Part shown: piece after piece, positions 1-5,334 of the stretch
How the letters are laid out: every line of letters begins with the position of its first letter
How positions within the stretch are numbered: the first letter of the stretch is position 1
Assembly (NCBI GenBank): GCA_002423665.1
Contig: DINJ01000144.1
Coordinates: 15,468-20,801 of the forward strand
Direction: 5' to 3'
DNA from: Bacteroidetes bacterium UBA5543
Lineage (GTDB): Bacteria > Bacteroidota > Bacteroidia > Chitinophagales > Chitinophagaceae
Length of the DNA: 5,334 bases
Translations under genes and position numbers: made by a program
Notes under the pieces: generated by a model
Told to the model about the DNA's origin: nothing
Database searches by the model: none
The model's input: only the letters and a program-made list of their open reading frames with translations

Positions 1-452
1 GCGATATGATTTAACCCACCGGTAAAAAACTGCCCGTTACCACCGGGCGCCGTACCATGATAAAAGACCTGTACAGTGAAGTCGGTATTGATGGCAAGCG
101 GGCTACTTAGTGTTACTTTCCTTATTGTACCGGAGCTAGTAATGTTTGAATTCAGTTGCCCGTTAATTTTCAGTGAGTCTATTGTGATTGAACTATGCAG
201 TTCAAATGCATACAGCCCGAAGTTGGCGATATTGGTCCTGGCATATGTAGTTACATCACCACTTACGTATGTTGAAGTATTAGAAAGCGAAAGGTTGAAT
301 TTCAGGCCTTTAATGTCATAGTCATTTTCTTCAGGCGTAGCTACTGTTGTTTTGTGCGAAGCACGGCCATTGCCGCCTGAGCAGAAGTATGCGTAACTGT
401 TGGTTGTCACAAAAGTCAAAAAAGACAGGATGGCCCAGAACTGAAATTTCAT
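1..452 (-). CDS. Secreted M1-peptidase-like protein, N-terminal part (3' end beyond the window)
   Basis: The minus strand is open from an ATG at 452-450 to the left edge, giving 150 codons plus two bases. Residues 1-21 form a Sec signal peptide (MKFQFW, a hydrophobic stretch, then NSYA), with likely cleavage after A21. From about residue 36 the protein aligns with the N-terminal beta-sandwich domain of the neighbouring M1 aminopeptidase. Both have T-V-A-[ST]-PEEN-x-YD, an NF-x-LY-x-FEL segment, TIDS-x-x-I-x-GQ and a V-x-YHG segment, with roughly four in ten residues identical by hand alignment over about 95 residues. The start lies only 13 bases after the stop of that neighbour, so the two are probably cotranscribed and exported together. 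The zinc-binding domain would lie outside the window, so it is unknown whether this copy is catalytic or has a T9SS tail. The family assignment is fairly firm; the activity is not. Confidence 0.85.
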   Translation of the reverse strand, partial: MKFQFWAILSFLTFVTTNSYAYFCSGGNGRASHKTTVATPEENDYDIKGLKFNLSLSNTSTYVSGDVTTYARTNIANFGLYAFELHSSITIDSLKINGQLNSNITSSGTIRKVTLSSPLAINTDFTVQVFYHGTAPGGNGQFFTGGLNHI

Positions 453-465
453 ACCGGAATGTAAT

Positions 466-2424
466 TTATAGTCGTATTAATTTCTTTGAAGTTAGTTCAT
501 TTCCGCCATTCATCTGGTGTAGTATGTATATGCCGCGAGACAACTGGTCTGCAGGTATGGATAGGCCCAGGTTGTTCACGACCCTGTTGCTCCACACAGT
601 TCTGCCACTCATATCCACCAGTATCAGTTCATCACCTTCTTTAATATTGATTATGTTCCAGGCTTGTATTGTAGGATTGGGATATACGAAAAGGCCATCC
701 ATTAGATAATTTACACCAAGCGAATAATCCCGGGTGACAGTAGACTTATCAAGTATGACGTTGCGCGGGTCAAAAATTATCTCATCCACCTCCCGGCCTA
801 TACTCATATAGGTTGATTGAGTCACGCCACTACCCAGCCTGATAGTAGTATCGCCTAATTGTGACAGCAGTTTGATTTCTACAGGTATATCAAAATAGAG
901 TACAGATTCAGGGTTAGTGCCTTGCTGCTGTATGACCAGTAATACTCTTCCCTCTACATAATTCCATTTGATATCATAGACAGGATAACCTTCACCATAT
1001 ATCCATTGAGCGAAAAACTTGTCGAGGTCGATGCCGGATATTTCTTCGGCAACCCTTTTAAAATCTTCGGTACCTGCATTCCCGTTAGCATGCCTGTTCA
1101 AAAAGGTTTTGAGTATATTAAAGAAAACATTATCATCATTGATATAAAACCTGAGCGTGTGTAATACCGCAGATGGTTTGAGGTAAGACAGTCGCCCGTC
1201 AAATATCCTGTATGGGTTGGTGGTGTCGTTTTCTTCAAGGTAAATACTGCCACCTGTATTGGTATCGCTGAATATACGTTCGTGCACGCGCAGCATATAA
1301 TTATAAGCGGTTTGTGCATCCCTGTACCGTTCAGTAAACAGGTATTCCGCATAGGAAGCGAAGCCCTCATTGATCCATATATCGCGCCAGGTAGCGCAGT
1401 TTACGTAATTACCAAACCATTGGTGCGCCAGCTCGTGCACTACCAGCGGATACCTGAAGTGTTGCAATGTGGTCATCGTCTGGTGCTCCATACCACCGAA
1501 TATTGGCGACATGCAATGCCCGTATTTCTCTTTGTGAAATGGATAAGTGCCGAATAATTCTGAAAAGAACTGCAGCATTTCACCTGTGGAGTCTATACCA
1601 TTTTTATAAGTGTCCAATAGGTTCGGATGATTGTACACATAGTTTTGCACCAGTACGTTTTGTCCACCCGGTAATTGCTTTGTGAAAGAATAGTCAATAT
1701 AGTTACTGACTGCTACTGAAAGAAGGTAGTATGCAGTAGGGTAGGTAGTTTTCCATTCGTACCTGTTCTTGTTGCCGGGAAGTGGCGTTATACGTTGCAG
1801 TAAACCGTTGCTTCCTGCCTTCAGGCTGTCGGGTACTGTTATCCATATATCTGCCGAATCAATTTTATCCTGCAGCGATTGTTTGCATGGCCACCAGTCT
1901 TTAGAATAATAAGGTTCGCTCAATGAATAGGTTACCCTGCTGTTCCATTCTCCTGCTTCGGCATTGTTCATCCCACTCTGAAAGGTAAAAACCGTACCCG
2001 TTTCAGGTAAGCCATGATAATAAACCGTAGCAGTAAATACAGCACCTTTATGCAGTAACACCGGCATGAACACATTGACAATATCGCCTTGTCTTTCAAT
2101 ATTAGCCCGTTGCCCGTCGATGAGTACAGAGTCTATGGTGAGCAACCTGTTTAGCTCAAATACATACAGGCTGAAATTGTTTTCCAGCACCAATGCGTTT
2201 GTAGTAGTGTTTCCCGATATAGCTACCGATTGATTGTCCAGTGCAATATCCAGGTGCACATGTCGAACATCGTATTTATTCTCTTCGGGCGATGCCACTG
2301 TAGCTTTTGCGCTTTGCCTGTATTGTTGCATCTTCCCTCCGACACATTCATCCGCACCCATCAGGGGCTGGGTATAGGCAGGTAATGAGTACCATAACAA
2401 GCAGGCTATCAGCACAAATCTCAT
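466..2424 (-). CDS. Secreted M1 family zinc aminopeptidase with T9SS type A sorting domain
   Basis: This 652-residue exported metallopeptidase should remove N-terminal amino acids from peptides in the periplasm, at the cell surface or outside the cell. Residues 1-19 are a Sec signal peptide (cleavage near AYTQ). Residues about 45-245 form the M1 N-terminal beta-sandwich, including the family-typical DWWPC segment at 176-180. The catalytic domain follows at about 250-480. It has exopeptidase motif GGMEH (310-314), zinc motif HELAH (H330, H334, general base E331), third zinc ligand E353 exactly 18 residues after H334, and probable catalytic tyrosine Y414 (Y-x-K). A small beta domain follows (about 480-560). 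Residues 579-652 match a T9SS type A C-terminal sorting domain: VYPNP near its start, DMSGRTV, L-SRGIYIL and a final KKLIRL. There is no large helical domain of the ERAP/PepN type. The signal peptide begins at the chosen ATG. A paralogue starts 13 bases downstream. The fold and zinc chemistry are secure; the substrates are not known. Confidence 0.95.
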   Translation of the reverse strand: MRFVLIACLLWYSLPAYTQPLMGADECVGGKMQQYRQSAKATVASPEENKYDVRHVHLDIALDNQSVAISGNTTTNALVLENNFSLYVFELNRLLTIDSVLIDGQRANIERQGDIVNVFMPVLLHKGAVFTATVYYHGLPETGTVFTFQSGMNNAEAGEWNSRVTYSLSEPYYSKDWWPCKQSLQDKIDSADIWITVPDSLKAGSNGLLQRITPLPGNKNRYEWKTTYPTAYYLLSVAVSNYIDYSFTKQLPGGQNVLVQNYVYNHPNLLDTYKNGIDSTGEMLQFFSELFGTYPFHKEKYGHCMSPIFGGMEHQTMTTLQHFRYPLVVHELAHQWFGNYVNCATWRDIWINEGFASYAEYLFTERYRDAQTAYNYMLRVHERIFSDTNTGGSIYLEENDTTNPYRIFDGRLSYLKPSAVLHTLRFYINDDNVFFNILKTFLNRHANGNAGTEDFKRVAEEISGIDLDKFFAQWIYGEGYPVYDIKWNYVEGRVLLVIQQQGTNPESVLYFDIPVEIKLLSQLGDTTIRLGSGVTQSTYMSIGREVDEIIFDPRNVILDKSTVTRDYSLGVNYLMDGLFVYPNPTIQAWNIINIKEGDELILVDMSGRTVWSNRVVNNLGLSIPADQLSRGIYILHQMNGGNELTSKKLIRL

Positions 2425-2534
2425 AGCAATAAAGTTACCGATAATAGGTGGCTTAATATCACCCTGAAAGGGGTAGGCAGATATTGCGGCATATTCCTTA
2501 ATTTTATCATAATTACAGCCCCAAACGTACCGTT
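2425..2534. promoter_or_regulatory. Divergent intergenic region with weak promoter-like boxes
   Basis: This 110-base spacer should drive the M1 peptidase pair leftward and the small membrane protein rightward. On the minus strand, TAACTTTA (2437-2430) differs by one base from the Bacteroidota -7 consensus TAnnTTTG. It sits only 5 bases before the peptidase ATG, and I see no TTG/TTTG -33 box at the usual distance. A perfect minus-strand TACGTTTG (2529-2522) would give a leader of about 90 bases, but it also lacks a clear -33 box. On the plus strand, TAATTTTA (2499-2506) is a one-mismatch -7 candidate, again without a well-spaced -33 box. Promoter activity is inferred from the divergent layout; none of these boxes is strong. 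Confidence 0.3.
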
Positions 2535-2798
2535 ATGAAAATACAGACTTCCGAAAAATCAGGGTTTATCTGCAAATCTTTATTGTGGTCGTTGTTGTTG
2601 TACGTGAGTGTGGCATTTGTTTTCAACTGGCATGGGGCACATTCTGTATTTACAGATAGTAATAATGAACCCGTGGTAACAGCAAGCAGCAGTACTATCG
2701 ACAAGTTACATTCCATAAAAATATCTGCTGATACACTTCAAAGGCGTATACATATCGCAGATGGTATTATCCGCTACCTGCGGGTACTGTTACCTTAA
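2535..2798 (+). CDS. Small membrane-anchored protein of unknown function
   Basis: This 87-residue open frame encodes a protein I do not recognise. It starts with a short polar segment (MKIQTSEKSG) and continues with one hydrophobic helix at about residues 13-31 (including SLLWSLLLYVSVAFVF). The Ser/Thr-rich middle (VTASSST) leads to an amphipathic C-terminus with basic and aliphatic residues (RRIHIADGIIRYLRVLLP). This suggests a single-pass protein with about 55 residues outside the membrane, or a secreted protein with an uncleaved signal. No ribosome-binding site is obvious, which is common in Bacteroidota. It is divergent from the M1 peptidase gene and convergent with the next gene, sharing stop-codon bases with it. 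I judge it real because it fills the space between two other genes and has a coherent anchor-plus-tail composition. A frame on the opposite strand (2513-2716) is the alternative and is less convincing. Function unknown. Confidence 0.6.
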   Translation: MKIQTSEKSGFICKSLLWSLLLYVSVAFVFNWHGAHSVFTDSNNEPVVTASSSTIDKLHSIKISADTLQRRIHIADGIIRYLRVLLP

Positions 2799-3181
2799 GG
2801 ATATAATGTATTGATAAACTGCTGCGTCCATGTATCAATGGATTCGCGATTGCGGATGATATTGGGTTGAAAACTATTAAACTGTCCGATTAGTTGCCTT
2901 TGTCTGTCCACCCTGTCTTTCAGTTTTCTTTTGTTTGCTCCTGTAGCTGTATCTAACGCTGCCTGGTTAGACTTAATAAAATCATTCATAGCCGCAGATA
3001 CATCTTTGAACAGTGTTTTCGCTGCGCTCTCATTACCCTCATTCAGGTAAGATGTCAATTGCCGCACTTTAGACTGGAATAATATCCTGGGATCCGGTTG
3101 TGGTGGATATGTACTATCCTGCTGTGCAAATGATGACAGAGGTGCTAACAGCAGCAGAACAATATATAAAGCGTATTTCAT
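2795..3181 (-). CDS. Small exported protein of unknown function
   Basis: The product is 128 residues long with a clear Sec signal peptide: MKYALYIVLLLLAP is followed by SSFA, with cleavage likely after A19, leaving QQDSTYPPQP at the mature N-terminus. The rest is polar and mostly helix-compatible. A short proline-rich start (about 24-31) is followed by a long charged region with repeated Lys/Arg/Gln/Asn (about 37-128), including a basic segment NKRKLKDRVDRQR, which could form a helical bundle in the periplasm. There are no cysteines, no lipobox and no catalytic motif that I recognise. The ATG is supported by the signal peptide that begins there; the next methionine is in the middle of the protein. 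Upstream, a perfect hairpin touches the start codon and the UbiD-family gene ends 41 bases away, so readthrough from that gene is possible. At its 3' end it overlaps the convergent small membrane gene by four bases. That it is a gene is likely; its function is unknown. Confidence 0.82.
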   Translation of the reverse strand: MKYALYIVLLLLAPLSSFAQQDSTYPPQPDPRILFQSKVRQLTSYLNEGNESAAKTLFKDVSAAMNDFIKSNQAALDTATGANKRKLKDRVDRQRQLIGQFNSFQPNIIRNRESIDTWTQQFINTLYP

Positions 3182-3215
3182 GCATTGGCTTTGTATAAAG
3201 ATACAAAGCCAATGC
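3182..3215. repeat. Perfect 15-bp inverted repeat with 4-base loop, abutting a start codon
   Basis: The left arm GCATTGGCTTTGTAT (3182-3196) and the right arm ATACAAAGCCAATGC (3201-3215) are exact reverse complements separated by AAAG (3197-3200). On the minus strand the stem begins seven bases after the TGA of the UbiD-family gene and ends directly against the ATG of the small exported protein. As RNA it would place the whole region normally contacted by the ribosome just before that start codon inside a stem. No T-run follows it in either direction, so it is not a standard intrinsic terminator. It could be an mRNA 3' end or processing structure for the decarboxylase transcript, a translational control hairpin, or a dimer operator. 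The repeat is certain; its role is not. Confidence 0.9.
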
Positions 3216-3222
3216 GACTTTA

Positions 3223-5127
3223 TCAGTCATTTATCTGGGCCTCTTCGCCATACATCTGCGGCCTGTACTTCAGCGATGGAGATTTGATGAGTGGCCCCAT
3301 GTTGAACCCTGCCCATTTACTGTCTACGCTCTGTATAGTCGCATCATCAGCGGCTATGATGTTGGGCCAGGGACGTTCAAAGCCATCCAATGTTTTTGTT
3401 TTACGTGTGCCGTCCAGCCCTATGATATTCCTATCTGTTCCTCCGTAGAAATGATCGCGCTTGGGGTCCAGGTTATTGCAGAAGCGCCACAGGGTGTCAG
3501 CTATATCAGACACATCCACCGTGTGCTCAACGTACAGTATCATTTTGATGCCTGGGAATTCATCTCTTTTACACAGTTCACGGTGCAACTCTTCTACATG
3601 GCCTCTACGGCTTTTCTCTACTGATACAAATAGTACAGGCAGTTGTATATCACGCGCCAACTTATCATTGATTCCTGTTATCTCGGGGTAAGCGCTACGT
3701 ATGGCTTGTGTAGAGAAATCTTTGTTCAATGTAAACGGAAGCCTGGGAGAGGTTATCTCTTCTTCCCATTTTTTAGTTCCGTCTATACACATCTTTCCGC
3801 CAAAGCCCAGTTTGCTGCAACTATGGTCCAGCACATCCATAGGCCCCTGGCTGAAGTATATATCCGATGCAGCGTCAAGGTTGTTAAATACATATTGCGC
3901 GAGTGTCTTGTAGTTATTAATGTCCACGTTGCCATCAGCAATCACCAGTATCTTGTTGAACATCATCTGCCCCGCGCCCCACATGGCATTCATCACCTTT
4001 TGCCCCTGCCCGGCATATTCTTTGTGTATCGATGTTATCACCAGGTTGTGAAACACACCTTCCACAGGCATGTTCATATCCGCTATTTCGGGTACCATCG
4101 TCATTTTGATAGGCGCCAGGAATATCCGCTCGGTAGCCTTACCTAGCCATGCATCTTCCTGCGGCGGTATGCCTACAATAGTAGCCGGGTATACAGGATT
4201 CTTCTTGTGTGTAATGGCGGTAACATGAAAGCGTGGATAAAAATCGGGCAATGAATAATACCCGGTATGGTCGCCGAACGGACCTTCCCATATCAGTTCT
4301 TCGTTCGGGTCAACATAGCCCTCAATGATAAAGTCCGCATCAGCAGGTACTTCTATTTCAGGTTGTGTGATACATTTTACCAGCTCTACCCGCTTCTTAC
4401 GCAGGAAGCCTGCCAGCATGTATTCATCCACATTCTCAGGTAATGGCGCGGTTGCTGAATAAGTATAGACAGGGTCGCCGCCAATGGCTACTGCTACCGG
4501 CATTAGTTTCCCCAGCTTTTTATATTCGTTGTAGTGCCTTGCCGATACTTTGTGTTTATGCCAGTGCATACCAGTCATGGTAGGTGTGAACACCTGCATA
4601 CGGTACATACCTATATTACGTATGCCGTTGTTAGGGTCTTTGGTATGGATGGATGGCAACGTGATAAAACGCCCGCCGTCTTTGGGCCAGCATTTGAGTA
4701 TGGGCAGTTTCGATAAATCAGGTTCAGCCATCACCACCTCCTGGCAGGCTCCACGCCCGCTCACTACTTTCGGCATCCACGATGCGAACTTGCCCAGTTG
4801 CGGCAGCATAGCTAGTTTGTCCAGCAGGCCTTTTTTAGGCCCTGTCATCATTTTGAACAGGTTCTCTATCTCTCCGGCTATTTCGTCCAGGTGGTTAACA
4901 CCCAGGGCTATGCACATACGTTTCTCACTGCCCATACTGTTGATGAGCAGGGGGAAATCAGTACCCGTATTTTCGAACAACAGAGCTTTATTCCTGTCGG
5001 GTGTTTTTGAAACCCGGTCTGCTATCTCGGCAATCTCCAGCACCGGGTCAACAAATGTGCTGATACGCACCAGTTCGCCCTCTGCCTCCAACCTGTCTAT
5101 AAACGCCTGTAATGATTTGTAAGCCAT
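3223..5127 (-). CDS. UbiD-family prenyl-FMN-dependent decarboxylase, probable menaquinone biosynthesis decarboxylase
   Basis: This is a 634-residue cytoplasmic UbiD-family enzyme, which removes CO2 from aromatic or unsaturated acids using prenylated FMN made by a UbiX-type partner. The prenyl-FMN and metal-binding segment is visible as NIGMYRMQV, with N171 and R176. The metal-ligand glutamate lies in FIIEG (E269), and the catalytic segment is EGPFGDHTGYY with E281 and D286. Together R176, E281 and D286 match the family's Arg-Glu-acid triad. Further family-like segments are QGPMDVLDH (427-435), GFGGKMCIDGTKK (441-453) and LDGTRKT (571-577). It is longer than the roughly 500-residue E. coli UbiD; such longer forms in Bacteroidota are, from memory, usually assigned to menaquinone synthesis. 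That specific role is inferred, because no men, mqn, ubi or ubiX gene is in the window. I chose the ATG at 5127-5125 (MAYKSLQAF) because the family begins with such a segment. The open frame extends 40 codons upstream with a hydrophobic, Cys/Phe/Tyr-rich sequence that covers the promoter region and looks non-coding. Confidence 0.93.
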   Translation of the reverse strand: MAYKSLQAFIDRLEAEGELVRISTFVDPVLEIAEIADRVSKTPDRNKALLFENTGTDFPLLINSMGSEKRMCIALGVNHLDEIAGEIENLFKMMTGPKKGLLDKLAMLPQLGKFASWMPKVVSGRGACQEVVMAEPDLSKLPILKCWPKDGGRFITLPSIHTKDPNNGIRNIGMYRMQVFTPTMTGMHWHKHKVSARHYNEYKKLGKLMPVAVAIGGDPVYTYSATAPLPENVDEYMLAGFLRKKRVELVKCITQPEIEVPADADFIIEGYVDPNEELIWEGPFGDHTGYYSLPDFYPRFHVTAITHKKNPVYPATIVGIPPQEDAWLGKATERIFLAPIKMTMVPEIADMNMPVEGVFHNLVITSIHKEYAGQGQKVMNAMWGAGQMMFNKILVIADGNVDINNYKTLAQYVFNNLDAASDIYFSQGPMDVLDHSCSKLGFGGKMCIDGTKKWEEEITSPRLPFTLNKDFSTQAIRSAYPEITGINDKLARDIQLPVLFVSVEKSRRGHVEELHRELCKRDEFPGIKMILYVEHTVDVSDIADTLWRFCNNLDPKRDHFYGGTDRNIIGLDGTRKTKTLDGFERPWPNIIAADDATIQSVDSKWAGFNMGPLIKSPSLKYRPQMYGEEAQIND

Positions 5128-5150
5128 GATTCTTATAATCGTGAAGAATG

Positions 5151-5184
5151 TAAAGTTAGCACAGTGGTAGTTAATGCGGGCAAA
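5151..5184 (-). promoter_or_regulatory. Candidate Bacteroidota-type promoter for the UbiD-family gene
   Basis: Reading the minus strand, TTTG (5184-5181) is followed after 22 bases by TAACTTTA (5158-5151). This fits the Bacteroidota pattern TTTG / 17-23 bases / TAnnTTTG with one mismatch in the last base of the -7 box. Initiation would fall near 5146, giving a leader of about 20 bases before the ATG at 5127. This placement also supports the shorter start of the decarboxylase, since the 40-codon upstream extension would lie largely before the transcript start. It is pattern-matched only. Confidence 0.45.
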
Positions 5185-5208
5185 TAAGCATATAGGGTAT
5201 ATTAATAG

Positions 5209-5216
5209 TAATTTTG
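5209..5216 (+). promoter_or_regulatory. Candidate -7 element for the rightmost plus-strand gene
   Basis: TAATTTTG matches the Bacteroidota -7 consensus TAnnTTTG exactly, 10 bases before the ATG at 5227. I found no TTG/TTTG box 17-23 bases upstream, so the evidence is one-sided. If used, the mRNA leader would be only a few bases. It lies in the same divergent spacer as the candidate promoter for the UbiD-family gene, on the opposite strand and not overlapping it. Confidence 0.35.
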
Positions 5217-5226
5217 CAGCCAGATA

Positions 5227-5334
5227 ATGAGCATAAAAGCAGCCCATATTAAAAAACTATTGATTGCATCAACTATAGTGCTGGTTTGCATCTTTGCAGG
5301 TAAATTTATCTGGTCGGCTACGGCAGTATTGTAT
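5227..5334 (+). CDS. N-terminus of an unidentified membrane or exported protein (cut by window end)
   Basis: An ATG at 5227-5229 opens a frame of 36 codons that runs to the right edge without a stop. The product begins MSIKAAHIKK and then has a hydrophobic helix at about residues 11-30 (LLIASTIVLVCIFAG), with FIWSATAVLY after it. A positively charged start followed by one hydrophobic helix fits either a signal-anchor membrane protein or a long signal peptide. The start is supported by an in-frame TAA at 5209-5211, which leaves this ATG as the first one available, and by a perfect TAnnTTTG box just upstream. It is divergent from the UbiD-family gene across a 99-base spacer. Too little is present to name a family. 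Confidence 0.6.
   Translation, partial: MSIKAAHIKKLLIASTIVLVCIFAGKFIWSATAVLY

Noticed and set aside
467..479. Minus-strand TAATACGACTATA resembles the T7 phage promoter
   Set aside because: It lacks the CAC bases of TAATACGACTCACTATA, and it encodes the end of the M1 peptidase (LIRL and stop), the normal end of a T9SS tail. There are no phage genes nearby.
347..709. Plus-strand open frame crossing both M1 genes
   Set aside because: It lies antisense to the 3' end of the peptidase gene, including its T9SS tail, and the start of its paralogue. The translation has no protein-like features.
2459..2475. ACCC-TGAAAG-GGGT inverted repeat in the divergent spacer
   Set aside because: The arms are only four bases and would occur by chance many times in this window; there is no second copy to suggest an operator.
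2513..2716. Minus-strand 67-residue frame with a hydrophobic start, resembling a secreted peptide
   Set aside because: It is antisense to the more coherent 87-residue plus-strand frame. Its hydrophobic look is explained by complementing that gene, and its C-terminal part crosses into the divergent spacer.
2771..2784. Small CCGC-TACCT-GCGG hairpin near the end of the small membrane protein gene
   Set aside because: The stem has only four base pairs, lies inside coding sequence and has no T-run, so it is not a supportable terminator.
3643..5122. Long plus-strand open frames (3643-4146 and 4550-5122) antisense to the UbiD-family gene
   Set aside because: Their translations show no recognisable domain or signal and have unusual composition. 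The opposite strand carries a well-conserved enzyme, so these are shadows.
5128..5247. 40-codon N-terminal extension of the UbiD-family frame
   Set aside because: The extension is hydrophobic and Cys/Phe/Tyr-rich, unlike this cytoplasmic family. It overlaps the candidate promoter and the start of the divergent plus-strand gene, and the family-like N-terminus begins at the ATG at 5127.

Overview
The window looks like ordinary chromosomal DNA from a member of the Bacteroidota, plausibly close to Chitinophagaceae, though that rank is a guess. The main evidence is a secreted peptidase ending in a type A type IX secretion (T9SS) sorting domain, a system confined to this phylum. Upstream regions also carry Bacteroidota-like promoter elements (TAnnTTTG and near matches), there are no clear Shine-Dalgarno sites, and several short proteins carry signal peptides or membrane anchors.

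Layout from left to right. Positions 1-452 (minus) hold the N-terminal 150 residues of a secreted M1-peptidase-like protein that runs off the left edge. Only 13 bases upstream of it, 466-2424 (minus) encodes a complete M1 zinc aminopeptidase with a T9SS tail. The two proteins are tandem paralogues and very probably share a transcript. A 110-base divergent spacer (2425-2534) separates them from a small membrane-anchored protein of unknown function on the plus strand (2535-2798). That gene converges on a small exported protein of unknown function (2795-3181, minus), and their stop codons overlap inside the 8-base palindrome CCTTAAGG. Upstream of the exported protein, a perfect 15-bp inverted repeat with a 4-base loop (3182-3215) touches its start codon and fills most of the 41-base gap to a UbiD-family decarboxylase (3223-5127, minus). 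A second divergent spacer (5128-5226) carries promoter-like elements for both directions and leads to the first 36 codons of a plus-strand membrane or exported protein (5227-5334), cut by the right edge.

Functionally there are two themes. The UbiD enzyme is a prenyl-FMN-dependent decarboxylase, most likely serving menaquinone synthesis. The tandem M1 proteins act outside the inner membrane in peptide breakdown. Nothing visible connects the two themes.

I found no RNA genes, mobile elements, CRISPR arrays or defence genes. I see no convincing new multi-gene system here. The most unusual element is the hairpin that abuts a start codon, and the next is the tandem pair of M1 paralogues.
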